Notes: generated from the letters alone by a model not told the origin. Positions 28,748 to 37,289 are shown, counted from the first letter of the stretch. The stretch is 64,000 nucleotides of DNA from Carnobacterium divergens DSM 20623 (GCF_000744255.1 NZ_JQLO01000001.1:1984001-2048000), one strand, 5' to 3'. Numbers and translations are program-made.

Positions 28748-28840
28748 ATAGATCTGTTTGACTTTTTAAACCATCACTCTAGTTTTTTTATCGATTTGTC
28801 TAACTATTTTTGAATCTCAATGAAAATAGAACTCTTCTTC

Positions 28841-30259
28841 TTAGCGTTCTTCACTTATCATCAATTCTTGTGGAACTGCAAATAGATACGTTAAAACAAA
28901 AGCAACAGCAAATGTTAACACTCCAACTAAGATATAGGTAATTAATTGATAAGGATCATAAATATACATCAAGGGAGATAAAATCACGGCTAGCCCATAG
29001 GAGTTCGCTTGAACGCCTAAAATAGAAAGCAATGCTCCACCAACGGCTGAACAAATTAGCATCACTAATAACGGTTTCATTCCATATCGGAGAGTAATTC
29101 CAAATAATGCTGGTTCGCTAACACCTAATAATTGTGTGATTCCTGCACTTGTTCCAATCACCTTGATATTTTTATTTTTGGCTTTAGTACTAATTGCAAA
29201 ACAAACTGCTGCATTCGCAAATCCATACATCGCACATAGAGTAATCAAAGGATTGAAACCTGTTGACGCTAATAATGTCGTTTCAATCATAATAAATAAA
29301 TGATGCATTCCCGTCATTACGGCTAACGGATATAAAAAACCAATAATCAATCCGCCAATTCCAAAAGGAACATGAATCAAGCCTTCAACTACATAAACTA
29401 AACCATTTTCAACAAAGTGCAACAGTGGTCCCAATATAAGTAATCCTGTTAGCATCATTACAAAAATAACGACAAAAGGGGTGAACATTAAATCTAGTGA
29501 ATCTGGCATTCTTTTCCGTAAAATCCGCTCTAATTTTGCGCCTAAAATCCCAATGACTAATGCCGTCAAAACACTTCCTTGATATCCCACAATTGGTATA
29601 AAGCCAAATGCAATAATCGGATTAACGCCACTGTTAATATCTGCTACAGAATATGCATTAGGAAGCATTGGCGACACTAACATCAATCCTATGACAAATC
29701 CAATAATTGGTGTTCCTCCAAATTTTTTAAATGCGGACCAACAAATTAATGCTGGTAAAAAAGCAAAAACAGTGTCTGTTAAAACACTCATCAACGTTAA
29801 CATATACGCAGGTATATGGTCGGCTGAAGTTCCAAAAAATCCCAAGACTGTATCATTTAACACAACACCTTTTAGTCCGAGAAATAGACCCGTTGCAACA
29901 ATTCCCGGAATAATTGGAATGAAGATATCCGCTAACGTACGAATCCCTCGTTTGATTGGATTGCCTTCTTTTTTGATTTCTTCTAAATTGGTAACCTTGT
30001 CTTGAAAGACAGGATTATTTTGAATAATCGACTCGTATACTTTATTTACAATTCCAGTTCCTAAAATAATTTGGTACTGTCCAGCATTAAAAAAGACCCC
30101 TTTGACTTGATCAATTTTTTCTATCTCTTGGTCCTCAATCAGCATCCGGTCCTTAACTTCTAGTCGTAAACGAGTTGCACAATGTGTTATCGATAGAATA
30201 TTTCCTTCGCCAACTACTGCAAGAATGTCTTCGCCTATCTTTTTATAATCTGTCGCCAT
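28841..30259 (-). CDS. PTS EIIBC permease, trehalose/sucrose (glucose superfamily) type
   Basis: A 472-residue sugar-specific PTS protein. Residues 1-85 form the IIB domain with the phosphorylated Cys 27 in the motif THCATRLRL; residues 105-460 form a IIC channel with about ten membrane helices and the GVSEPALFG loop. No IIA domain is fused, so phosphate must come from a separate glucose-type IIA. It imports and phosphorylates a disaccharide, most likely trehalose or another alpha-glucoside, for the downstream-pathway glucosidase encoded next to it. GGAGGG precedes the ATG, 20 nt after the glucosidase gene. The exact sugar cannot be fixed from sequence. Confidence 0.87.
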   Translation of the reverse strand: MATDYKKIGEDILAVVGEGNILSITHCATRLRLEVKDRMLIEDQEIEKIDQVKGVFFNAGQYQIILGTGIVNKVYESIIQNNPVFQDKVTNLEEIKKEGNPIKRGIRTLADIFIPIIPGIVATGLFLGLKGVVLNDTVLGFFGTSADHIPAYMLTLMSVLTDTVFAFLPALICWSAFKKFGGTPIIGFVIGLMLVSPMLPNAYSVADINSGVNPIIAFGFIPIVGYQGSVLTALVIGILGAKLERILRKRMPDSLDLMFTPFVVIFVMMLTGLLILGPLLHFVENGLVYVVEGLIHVPFGIGGLIIGFLYPLAVMTGMHHLFIMIETTLLASTGFNPLITLCAMYGFANAAVCFAISTKAKNKNIKVIGTSAGITQLLGVSEPALFGITLRYGMKPLLVMLICSAVGGALLSILGVQANSYGLAVILSPLMYIYDPYQLITYILVGVLTFAVAFVLTYLFAVPQELMISEER

Positions 30260-30279
30260 GTTGTTCCCTCCAAAATTTT

Positions 30280-31938
30280 CTATTTTACTAAAATACTTTG
30301 ATACGGTGCAAGTTTGATTTCTTTGCCTAGTAGCTGCGTCGAGTGAGATGTTAAATAAAGCACTTCCACTTCTTTTTCTACTATCAGCGTTTCTGACACA
30401 GGACTCAAATTGGTAAAAGAGTATATCTTTTCTCCTCCTAATTCTCGATAATACCCAATAATAGAATCTGGCAATTCCTTCAAGAAATGAATAGCGCCAG
30501 TTTTTAAAATTGGACTTATTGGCGAGTTTTGTCTCAACTCAATCATTTTTTTATAAAATTCTAACACTGTATTTTTCGCAGCGTTAATCGTTGGATATTC
30601 TTCAGTCATCGCTAACCATGGTTGATGATTTGAAAAACCACCATATTGGCTATTGTCCCATGGCATCGGTGTCCGAGAGTTATCACGGCTTCTCAAGTTA
30701 ACAAAATTAAGTGCCTCTTTTTCAGAAATTCCCTCTTGTATTGCGCGGTAAAAATTATCAATGCTTGAGATATCATCAAATTGTTTCATATGATGTCGCT
30801 CGGCATTAATCATCCCTAATTCTTGACCTTGATAGATGAATGGCGTTCCTCTTAAAAAGAAATACATTGCACCAATTCCCTTAGCAGCTTCGGCTGTTTG
30901 AAATTCTTTCTTAACAAGCTTAGACAATGCTCTTGGTTGGTCGTGATTTTCAATAAAATTGGCTCCCCAACCTGCATTTTGTAGCGCTTCCTGAGATTGA
31001 ATTATTAATTCTTTAAATTCTTTTGTAGTCCAGTTGGTTCGTTTAAACCAATCAGATCCAGATTCCACATCAATATCTGCATAATGGAAATCAAAAATCA
31101 TTGAAAAATAACCCTCTTCTCCAATAAAATCTGAAAATTCATCGTAAGCCACTCCTGGAGCTTCTCCAACAGTTACACAATTGTATTTCTCAAAAGTCTC
31201 TTTCTTTAATTCATTCAGGAAAAATTCGATTCCTGGTTGATTTCTAGTCTTATGCTTGCAAGACACGAGACCGTCTACACCATCAGCAGGTAGACTTTCA
31301 TAGTTCTGATCCTTCTTGATAAACGTAATCGAATCAATACGAAACCCTGCAATTCCCTTTTCAAGCCAACGATTAATCATCTGATACAACTCTTGGCGTA
31401 GCTCTGGATTTTCCCAATTTAAATCGGGCTGCTTTTTATCAAAGACATGCAAGTAGTAGCTCTCTTCTCCTGGAACTTTTTCCCAAACAGATCCTCCAAA
31501 AATCGAACGCCAATTATTCGGACGTTCCTTCCCTTCTTTAAAGATGTAATATTCTCGATATTTACTTTTTTTGTCGGCCAATGCTTGCTGAAACCAAGTG
31601 TGTTCGTCTGAGGTATGATTGATGACAAGATCTAGCATCAGCTTAATCTCTAGTTTTTTTGCTTCTGCTACTAATTCATCAAACTCTTCCATTGTTCCAA
31701 ATTCAGGGTTAATGCCTTCAAAATCTGCAATATCATAGCCGTTGTCAACCATTGGTGAGGTAAAAATTGGGCAGATCCAAAGAGTTGTGATGCCTAATTC
31801 TTTTAGATAGGGTAACTTTTCTTTGATTCCTTTGATGTCTCCTACACCATCATTATTTGAATCTTTAAAACTCTTGGGATAGACTTGGTAAATAACTTCT
31901 TCTTTCCACCAATCTTTTGTTGTTTTGCTCTTTTTCAT
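30280..31938 (-). CDS. GH13 alpha-glucosidase (oligo-1,6-glucosidase / phospho-alpha-glucosidase like)
   Basis: A 552-residue cytoplasmic glycoside hydrolase of family 13. The three catalytic residues are visible: nucleophile Asp 202 in GFRIDSI, acid/base Glu 259 in VTVGEAP, and Asp 333 in ENHDQPR; the DLVINHTSDEH and QPDLNWENPE motifs are typical of the oligo-1,6-glucosidase/trehalose-6-phosphate hydrolase group. Next to a PTS permease it probably cleaves the imported phosphorylated disaccharide into glucose and glucose 6-phosphate. It differs from classic TreC around the ENHDQ motif, so trehalose 6-phosphate is only one candidate. AGAGG precedes the ATG. Confidence 0.85.
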   Translation of the reverse strand: MKKSKTTKDWWKEEVIYQVYPKSFKDSNNDGVGDIKGIKEKLPYLKELGITTLWICPIFTSPMVDNGYDIADFEGINPEFGTMEEFDELVAEAKKLEIKLMLDLVINHTSDEHTWFQQALADKKSKYREYYIFKEGKERPNNWRSIFGGSVWEKVPGEESYYLHVFDKKQPDLNWENPELRQELYQMINRWLEKGIAGFRIDSITFIKKDQNYESLPADGVDGLVSCKHKTRNQPGIEFFLNELKKETFEKYNCVTVGEAPGVAYDEFSDFIGEEGYFSMIFDFHYADIDVESGSDWFKRTNWTTKEFKELIIQSQEALQNAGWGANFIENHDQPRALSKLVKKEFQTAEAAKGIGAMYFFLRGTPFIYQGQELGMINAERHHMKQFDDISSIDNFYRAIQEGISEKEALNFVNLRSRDNSRTPMPWDNSQYGGFSNHQPWLAMTEEYPTINAAKNTVLEFYKKMIELRQNSPISPILKTGAIHFLKELPDSIIGYYRELGGEKIYSFTNLSPVSETLIVEKEVEVLYLTSHSTQLLGKEIKLAPYQSILVK

Positions 31939-31961
31939 TTTTTATACCTCTTTTCATTTTG

Positions 31962-31975
31962 TGGTATCGATATCA
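31962..31975. promoter_or_regulatory. LacI/CcpA-type operator before the glucosidase gene
   Basis: TGGTATCGATATCA is an imperfect palindrome (12 of 14 positions symmetric) 24 nt upstream of the glucosidase start. A nearly identical site, TGGTATCGATTTCA, stands before the lacI gene. A shared site in front of the regulator and the structural genes suggests it is bound by the operon's own LacI protein; it is also close to the cre consensus. Confidence 0.65.
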
Positions 31976-31989
31976 TATTAAAGATATAA

Positions 31990-32019
31990 GAAAACCCGTA
32001 TATGTTTAAACGGATTTTC
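31990..32019 (-). terminator. Hairpin overlapping the lacI stop codon
   Basis: On the minus strand GAAAATCCGT pairs with ACGGGTTTTC around the lacI stop, followed by a weak T-rich stretch. It may partly terminate lacI transcription or set the ratio of regulator to downstream enzymes. Confidence 0.45.
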
Positions 32020-33004
32020 TTTGAACTAATGTTAATTCAAGTTGTGATTGATCTACTTGGTACGTTGTTTCTTCAATGAGCGAAATCAATAACTTCGTGG
32101 ATTCTGCACCTAATGCGGCAACAGGTTGATTAATCGTTGTTAGTGGAACGGCCAGTAGTGAAGTAAATGGCTGGTTATCAAAGCCCATGATTGCTATATC
32201 TTCAGGAACTTGAAGCTTTTGCTGAAGAGTGTATTCTAAAATCCCCATCGCTACCTCATCACTATTTGTAAAAATAGCATCTGGTCGATTGCTCTCAGGC
32301 AACTCGATTAGTTGCTTTGCAACTTGATGGCCATCTTCAATTGTGTGTACTTGTTGAAAAATCCATTCTTTCTTAATAGCTAATTTTTGCTCAAGCATCG
32401 CACGTTCAAAGCCTTGCGTCCGCGTTTTTCCATGTCCCTTTGTCGTTAATGTTCCACCTGTACAATAGGCAATTTTCTGATAATTTTTTTTAATCAAAAA
32501 TTGAATCGCTTCATATGTCGCTTGCTCTTGATTGGTTATGACCTGAGGTACTGCTGCTTCTGGTAGTTGTTCATTGCAAAAAACAATGGGACCAAAAGTT
32601 TGATAATCTTCTATCATTTTTGCATCGCCTTCAACTGAGCACATAATCAATCCATTAATAACACTCTGCTTCAACATTTCCAGCATCTTCATTTCTGCAT
32701 CTGAATCATCATAGGTTTGCATAATCAAAACATTATAGCCATGCTCCTTTGCTTGCTTTTCTATGGCATCCACCAAATAAGAAAAAAATGGGTTGGTGAT
32801 TCTGGATACTAAAATACCAATCATTGTTCCTTTTTTTGAACGTAGCTGAGTAGCGATTGAGCTAGGGGTATAATTTAGCTCCTCCATTGCTGCTTTAATT
32901 CGCTTTTTCTTGTCGTCAGAGATATAAGGATGTTGGTTTAAATACCTTGAAACGGTGGAAACTGAAAGATCAGCCCTTTTTGCTACATCTTTAATCGTCG
33001 CCAT
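32006..33004 (-). CDS. LacI family repressor of the alpha-glucoside operon
   Basis: A 332-residue regulator with an N-terminal LacI HTH (TIKDVAKRADLSVSTVSRYL, residues 3-22) and hinge, followed by a periplasmic-binding-protein-like sugar domain (about 60-330). The ATG at 33002-33004 has GGAG 9 nt upstream and is preferred over a TTG two codons earlier. It heads the operon for a GH13 glucosidase and a PTS permease, which it should repress until the sugar or its phosphate binds. Trehalose operons more often use GntR-type TreR, so the LacI type argues for some caution about the substrate. Confidence 0.87.
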   Translation of the reverse strand: MATIKDVAKRADLSVSTVSRYLNQHPYISDDKKKRIKAAMEELNYTPSSIATQLRSKKGTMIGILVSRITNPFFSYLVDAIEKQAKEHGYNVLIMQTYDDSDAEMKMLEMLKQSVINGLIMCSVEGDAKMIEDYQTFGPIVFCNEQLPEAAVPQVITNQEQATYEAIQFLIKKNYQKIAYCTGGTLTTKGHGKTRTQGFERAMLEQKLAIKKEWIFQQVHTIEDGHQVAKQLIELPESNRPDAIFTNSDEVAMGILEYTLQQKLQVPEDIAIMGFDNQPFTSLLAVPLTTINQPVAALGAESTKLLISLIEETTYQVDQSQLELTLVQRKSV

Positions 33005-33021
33005 TTTCAATAACTCCTTTA

Positions 33022-33069
33022 TGGTATCGATTTCATAATCAGTTTAAATGATTGCCCTTACATTGTCAA
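33022..33069 (-). promoter_or_regulatory. Promoter and operator of lacI
   Basis: On the minus strand TTGACA (33064-33069), a 17-bp spacer and TAAACT (33041-33046) form a promoter. The operator TGGTATCGATTTCA (33022-33035) lies just downstream of the -10, in a position where a bound repressor would block transcription. Its reverse complement, TGAAATCGATACCA, also fits a loose cre consensus. Confidence 0.7.
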
Positions 33070-33088
33070 GACAATTTAAAACTCTATA

Positions 33089-33125
33089 AGAAAAAAAGAA
33101 CACTTAAAAAAACTGTTACGTGTCC
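33089..33125 (-). terminator. Terminator of the MarR-acetyltransferase-B3/4 operon
   Basis: AGGACAC pairs with GTGTTCT (one G-U) and is followed by TTTTTT on the minus strand, 15 nt behind the B3/4 gene. Confidence 0.7.
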
Positions 33126-33139
33126 TTCTACCCTATTTT

Positions 33140-33850
33140 TTAAATTGCGATTTCTGATTTTTCTTTTACTAGCGTAAAGGAAGTAGTTTCAGCACCAAAA
33201 TAAGTTTGAATTTCTTTTTGTAATTCATTCATTGCTTGATTAGCACGTTTTGATTGCTTTTCATTGATTGATTCTATCACTAAAATTGCATCTTTAGTTT
33301 CTTCTGTCAATAGGGTACGTTGTGCTTCACGCCAATTCAAGCAGCGACAAATTGCGCCTTCATTGTCATAATAAATAAATTCTCCTGCTAACGCTGGCGC
33401 ATCTTTATCTGCTCCTAAAGGACGAAAAGCTTCTCCGCCAGTTGCTATTCCAAGACGCAACGCCCCATTAATTGAAGCACTATCTTCACCGCCGCAAGGA
33501 ATTCCATATTTTAAAGATATGCTGTTGTAACAATCTACTAGAGGATTAATCGGGGTAAAGCTTTTTTCTTGGCTCACTCGTTTTAGCAATGCTTCTATTG
33601 AGGAACGTGCTCCTTTTTTAGTTTTAAACTTTGAAAAAGCCTCTCTCCATTCAGCAATTACTTCATTTTGGCTAAAAATTTCATCTTTCAAAAACCCTTT
33701 TGCTTCTTGCATTGCGTTCGTTAATAAATCAGCAAAATAGGCTTCATTCACTTCCGTTTTGTGATTATCAATGCCTTTAACAATCAGTATATTGAGTTGT
33801 CCTTCTGGAAAAACTTCCCAGAAAGCAGGTTCTACAATCATTTTGTTCAT
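33140..33850 (-). CDS. B3/B4 tRNA-binding domain protein
   Basis: A 236-residue stand-alone protein resembling the B3/B4 (editing) module of the phenylalanyl-tRNA synthetase beta subunit, with the motifs NPLVDCYNSISL and IPCGGEDS and the RPLGAD segment. Free-standing members are proposed to deacylate or bind aminoacyl-tRNAs, but their role is unproven. The ATG follows GGAGG that lies inside the end of the acetyltransferase gene, so they are translationally linked. It is the last gene of a three-gene operon headed by a MarR regulator. Confidence 0.8.
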   Translation of the reverse strand: MNKMIVEPAFWEVFPEGQLNILIVKGIDNHKTEVNEAYFADLLTNAMQEAKGFLKDEIFSQNEVIAEWREAFSKFKTKKGARSSIEALLKRVSQEKSFTPINPLVDCYNSISLKYGIPCGGEDSASINGALRLGIATGGEAFRPLGADKDAPALAGEFIYYDNEGAICRCLNWREAQRTLLTEETKDAILVIESINEKQSKRANQAMNELQKEIQTYFGAETTSFTLVKEKSEIAI

Positions 33851-33852
33851 TA

Positions 33853-34383
33853 TTACGCCTCCATTGTCGTTACTTTTTTTGTCATAATAATATCTAGTTG
33901 TTTTTCGCTTCCCATATAAAATGAATGTTCGCTTGTTTCTACAAATCCTAAGTGTTTATAAAAGTCCCGCGCATGGCTATTGTGTTCCCATACTCCAAGC
34001 CAAATTAGCTTTTTCTTTTTTTGATTTGCTAATTCTTCTGCTTTAGCAATCATTTTTCGTCCATACCCTTGACCTTTAGCTGTTTTCTTAATATAAATTC
34101 GTTCAACTTCTAAAGCTTCCTCTGCGATATTTTCTGACTGAGCAGTGTTTACATTAACCTTCAAATATCCAACAATTTCTTGCTTGTCCTTCAAAAAAAG
34201 AAAGGTTGAATCTGGATTGTTTAATTCATTTCTTAATTGTTCTGTATGGTACGCTTGCTCTAAATAAGTTATTAGATTTTCCGTTGTGTTTTGGTCTTTG
34301 AATGTATCGCTAAATGTTTCAATACTCATTTTTTGTAACGCCTGTAAATCACTCTCTCTACAAATACAAAATTCCAAGGTCAT
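33853..34383 (-). CDS. GNAT family acetyltransferase (PaiA-like)
   Basis: A 176-residue GCN5-related acetyltransferase. The acetyl-CoA pyrophosphate loop is KGQGYGRK near residue 104, preceded by VERIYIKK and followed by WLGVWEHNSHARDFYKHLGF, a combination resembling PaiA-type polyamine acetyltransferases. The acceptor substrate is not determined by sequence. AAGGAA precedes the ATG. It lies between marR and the B3/4 gene in one operon. Confidence 0.8.
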   Translation of the reverse strand: MTLEFCICRESDLQALQKMSIETFSDTFKDQNTTENLITYLEQAYHTEQLRNELNNPDSTFLFLKDKQEIVGYLKVNVNTAQSENIAEEALEVERIYIKKTAKGQGYGRKMIAKAEELANQKKKKLIWLGVWEHNSHARDFYKHLGFVETSEHSFYMGSEKQLDIIMTKKVTTMEA

Positions 34384-34403
34384 CTAATTCCTTCTTTCCT
34401 TTT

Positions 34404-34856
34404 TTAATATGTGCGTTTTTTTCCTTTTTTTACATCGTTCCAATCGTCTTCGATATTTTCTTTGACTCTCTTCAATAAACTCGCAATCTGTTCTTTTTCT
34501 TGATTGGTTAAGCCTTTTAGAGCTACTTCATTGGAATAGTGATGTTCTTTAATAATAAACGGAAACGTCTTTTGACCTTTTTCAGTTGGAAAAAGTTTTT
34601 TTATTTTCTTATTAGTGTTGTCCATTCTTTTTTCAATAAAGCCTTTTGCTTCAAGCTTTTTAATCGCTCTTGCCGCAGTCGTTCGATCTACTTTTATCAT
34701 CTCTGCCAACCGATCTTGAATAACACCTGGATTTTCAACAATCCTCACAAGGTAGAGGTATTGGCCTTTGGCTAGATCGTATTCTTTAAATTCTATATTT
34801 GCAATTGAATCCAATGCTCTACTTATAATCCCGATATCTCTAAGAATGTCTGTCAT
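34404..34856 (-). CDS. MarR family transcriptional regulator
   Basis: A 150-residue winged-helix protein with the MarR recognition region (QDRLAEMIKVDRTTAARAI, about residues 46-64) and the wing KRMDNTNKKIKKLF. It heads the operon with an acetyltransferase and a B3/4 protein. A 20-bp inverted repeat overlaps its own promoter, consistent with autorepression relieved by a small ligand. GGGAGA precedes the ATG. The inducer is unknown. Confidence 0.87.
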   Translation of the reverse strand: MTDILRDIGIISRALDSIANIEFKEYDLAKGQYLYLVRIVENPGVIQDRLAEMIKVDRTTAARAIKKLEAKGFIEKRMDNTNKKIKKLFPTEKGQKTFPFIIKEHHYSNEVALKGLTNQEKEQIASLLKRVKENIEDDWNDVKKGKKRTY

Positions 34857-34885
34857 ATCATATCTCCCTATTATTGGTTACCTTT

Positions 34886-34918
34886 AGTATAAAATAATAT
34901 TGTTGTATTTGCAACAAT
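34886..34918 (-). promoter_or_regulatory. MarR operon promoter with overlapping operator
   Basis: On the minus strand TTGCAA (34909-34914), a 17-bp spacer and TATACT (34886-34891) form a near-consensus promoter. The inverted repeat ATTGTTG-6-CAACAAT (34899-34918) covers the -35, a typical MarR operator arrangement. Confidence 0.8.
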
Positions 34919-35042
34919 AAAGAAAGACACATCACTCAATGAGGATTGGCAAATCTTTCCTTTGATTCTTTCGCCTATTCTTAGTATAATAATTGTGCCT
35001 TTTGGAAAAGTAATCGCGCGAAATAGAATGGAGTTTAGCTAT

Positions 35043-36014
35043 ATGACAACTAATTTTTGGGCAGATTTACCAAAGCCCTTTTTTATTTTAGCACCAATGG
35101 AGGATGTGACGGATGTCGTCTTTCGCCATGTGATTAAAGAAGCCGGCTCGCCTGACGTCTTTTTTACGGAATTCACAAACTCGGATAGCTATTGCCATCC
35201 AGATGGAATCGAAAGCGTACGTGGCCGTTTAGTTTTCACCGAAGACGAGCAGCCAATTGTCGCTCATATATGGGGAGATAAACCAGAATTTTTTAGAGAA
35301 ATGAGTATTGGATTAGCCGAAATGGGCTTTAAAGGCGTTGATATTAACATGGGCTGCCCGGTTCCAAATGTCGCTGGTCGCGGAAAAGGCAGTGGCCTAA
35401 TTTTACGCCCAGATGTAGCTGCAGAGTTGATTGAAGCTGCCAAAGCAGGTGGCTTACCCGTTAGCGTCAAAACCCGTATCGGATACAAGGAAATGGCTGA
35501 AATGGAAGACTGGATTACTCACTTGCTGAAACAAGACATTGCCAACTTGTCCATTCACTTACGAACACGAGAAGAAATGAGTAAGGTGGATGCCCATTGG
35601 GAGATTATTCCTCAAATTATGGCGATTCGCGATCGCATCGCACCTGACACGCTTATCACAATCAACGGCGATATTCCTGATCGTCAAACAGGTTTGATGC
35701 TTGCTGAAAAATATGGAGTGGACGGGATTATGATTGGTCGAGGGATCTTTAAAAATCCTTACGCCTTTGAAAAAGAACCTCAAGAGCATTCTTCAAAAGA
35801 GCTACTTGGTTTACTACAATTACAACTAGATTTACAAGATCACTATTCAGAGCTAGCTCCACGCTCCATCGTTGGCTTGCATCGTTTCTTTAAAATTTAT
35901 GTAAAAGGCTTTCCTGGCGCTAGCGATTTACGTGTTAAATTAATGACGACCAAATCGACAGATGAAGTTCGTCAGATTTTGACTGATTTTAACAAGAATG
36001 ATTCTTTGATTTAA
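35043..36014 (+). CDS. tRNA-dihydrouridine synthase
   Basis: A 323-residue FMN-dependent enzyme of the Dus family that reduces uridine to dihydrouridine in tRNA. It has [12 protein letters not shown] near the N-terminus (residues 17-28), the catalytic cysteine in [15 protein letters not shown], and the FMN-phosphate segment INGDI...DGIMIGRGI. The ATG at 35043 is chosen because GGAG lies 9 nt upstream; the longer reading from 34962 starts inside the promoter region. Overall it resembles the short DusC-like group. It is monocistronic, with a terminator behind it. Confidence 0.88.
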   Translation: MTTNFWADLPKPFFILAPMEDVTDVVFRHVIKEAGSPDVFFTEFTNSDSYCHPDGIESVRGRLVFTEDEQPIVAHIWGDKPEFFREMSIGLAEMGFKGVDINMGCPVPNVAGRGKGSGLILRPDVAAELIEAAKAGGLPVSVKTRIGYKEMAEMEDWITHLLKQDIANLSIHLRTREEMSKVDAHWEIIPQIMAIRDRIAPDTLITINGDIPDRQTGLMLAEKYGVDGIMIGRGIFKNPYAFEKEPQEHSSKELLGLLQLQLDLQDHYSELAPRSIVGLHRFFKIYVKGFPGASDLRVKLMTTKSTDEVRQILTDFNKNDSLI

Positions 36015-36030
36015 TAGGTTGCAAATTTTG

Positions 36031-36060
36031 AACACTTTCCAGAAATGGGAAGTGTTTTTT
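36031..36060 (+). terminator. Terminator of the dihydrouridine synthase gene
   Basis: AACACTTTCC pairs with GGGAAGTGTT and is followed by TTTTT, 17 nt behind the stop codon. Confidence 0.88.
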
Positions 36061-36124
36061 GTTTTAAAGATGATTTGCGAAAAAGCTTTTTACTATGTAG
36101 TCGTTATTCTAGATAAAAAATGGT

Positions 36125-36160
36125 AAAAAAAAGACTCTCCATTTTTTGGAAAGTGTTTTT
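36125..36160 (-). terminator. Terminator of the 42-residue gene
   Basis: On the minus strand AACACTTTCC and GGAGAGTCTT form an imperfect stem followed by TTTTTT, 27 nt behind the small gene's stop codon. Confidence 0.6.
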
Positions 36161-36186
36161 AAATCGACCTATTCTCATTTAAATAA

Positions 36187-36315
36187 TTATTTATTATAAA
36201 TTTTCGGACCTTTTCGCATGTTTTTACGGTCATTTTTTGGCGCTGTCACTTGGTTTGATCTGCCACCAGATTGTTTGTTTTTAATGATTTCTAACATTTT
36301 TTCTTTTGCGTTCAT
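36187..36315 (-). CDS. Small basic protein, 42 residues
   Basis: A short gene found by direct reading. The ATG at 36313-36315 follows AAAGGTGG, and the product is strongly basic (begins MNAKEKMLEIIKNKQ, ends MRKGPKIYNK) with a Gly-Gly-Arg turn in the middle. A terminator follows on the same strand. Small basic proteins of this kind occur in lactic acid bacteria without known function; nucleic-acid or ribosome binding is possible given the charge, but this is inference. Confidence 0.6.
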   Translation of the reverse strand: MNAKEKMLEIIKNKQSGGRSNQVTAPKNDRKNMRKGPKIYNK

Positions 36316-36541
36316 TTCTTCTACCACCTTTAATACTATTATCACTTGCTCACTCTCTTATGTCAATCTAGTATTGGTGATTCGTGTAATAAAAAAGAGC
36401 TTCACAACAAAGGTAAAAAACTACTTATTAGATATTATGTACATGAATTATTTAGAATAAGGTAATTGATTTAATTAGCCTATACAGAAATAAAATAAAG
36501 TAGCTTACTTAATGAGTAGTGAACTGAGATGAGGTGTGATT

Positions 36542-36688
36542 TTGCGAAAGAAAACATGGATATTAGTAGGGATTCTCATATTTATTCTAATTGGCGGTGT
36601 TAGTTTGTTTAATTTTAATCAAAACAAAGAGCAAATGGAAGAACGACAAATTGTGAGAATGGAAACAATAGCGAGAAACCAGTATTAG
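36542..36688 (+). CDS. Small membrane-anchored ORF, possibly a truncated gene
   Basis: A 48-codon reading from TTG (36542) with GAGGTG about 7 nt upstream. The product begins with RKKTW and one hydrophobic helix (about residues 6-24), followed by a charged stretch with RMETIARNQY at the end. It looks like the N-terminus of a longer membrane-anchored protein cut short at TAG, because the downstream 36689-36860 has no continuing frame that I can recognise. It may be a remnant rather than a functional gene. Confidence 0.4.
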   Translation: MRKKTWILVGILIFILIGGVSLFNFNQNKEQMEERQIVRMETIARNQY

Positions 36689-36863
36689 TAGTAGATACTA
36701 TGAAACTTGGCGCTAACGCAATACAGACGCTTTTTTTAAAGACTTGATAATTAGTGCCCTAGATTAAATAAACTTTCAAAAAATAAAATCTTTAAAGCAT
36801 GATAACAGTTCACACCTCGTCTATGTTATTCTTGATTTCCAAGAATAAAAATTATTTTGGTAA

Positions 36864-36908
36864 AACATTCTTACGTTTCTATGAATGTTCTTTATTTTAT
36901 GTTATCAT
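36864..36908 (+). promoter_or_regulatory. Promoter with inverted repeat before the ArsR gene
   Basis: AACATTC (36864-36870) and GAATGTT (36883-36889) are perfect inverted arms separated by 12 bp, as in ArsR/SmtB operators. An extended -10 (TGTTATCAT, TATCAT at 36903-36908) follows. The start codon of the ArsR gene is 40 nt downstream. Confidence 0.6.
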
Positions 36909-36947
36909 ACACTAAATAAATAATACGTTCCAGAAAAAGGAGACGCC

Positions 36948-37271
36948 ATGTCAAAAAATAACAGTGGGCAAACAATCGCTCTTTTAGATTCAATTGATGC
37001 TCAAAAAATGAGTGCTTTTTTCAAGTTAATGTCTGAAGAAATTAGATTTAAACTCATTTTTATTCTTGCTCACGAGGGAGAAATGTGTGTTAGTGACTTA
37101 GCAAAATGGGTTGATTCTACCATAGCTACTACCTCTCATCACTTACAACTTTTGAAAAAAAATAAAGTAATTGAAAATCGTCGTGAAGGCAAACAAATTT
37201 TCTACTTTATTGATAACATTAAAGTCAGCCACTTTATTAATATTGGACTTGATTTTAATCATTTATCTTAA
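36948..37271 (+). CDS. ArsR/SmtB family transcriptional regulator
   Basis: A 107-residue winged-helix repressor. The HTH region (EMCVSDLAKWVDSTIATTSHHLQLL, interrupted by its turn) and the wing NRREGKQIFYFI are clear. The metal-box position reads MCVSD with one Cys, and the C-terminal helix keeps only some of the Asp/His ligands of zinc sensors such as CzrA, so its signal may not be a classical metal. AAAGGAG precedes the ATG. It lies 18 nt before the CLC-like gene and probably regulates both. Confidence 0.85.
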   Translation: MSKNNSGQTIALLDSIDAQKMSAFFKLMSEEIRFKLIFILAHEGEMCVSDLAKWVDSTIATTSHHLQLLKKNKVIENRREGKQIFYFIDNIKVSHFINIGLDFNHLS

Positions 37272-37289
37272 CTGAAAGGAACAAAATGC

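Noticed and set aside
34962-35042. N-terminal extension of the dihydrouridine synthase
   Set aside because: The family N-terminus begins just before TTNFWADL, and only the ATG at 35043 has a suitably spaced GGAG.
36218-36460. 80-codon plus-strand ORF
   Set aside because: It is antisense to the 42-residue gene and has no convincing ribosome binding site.
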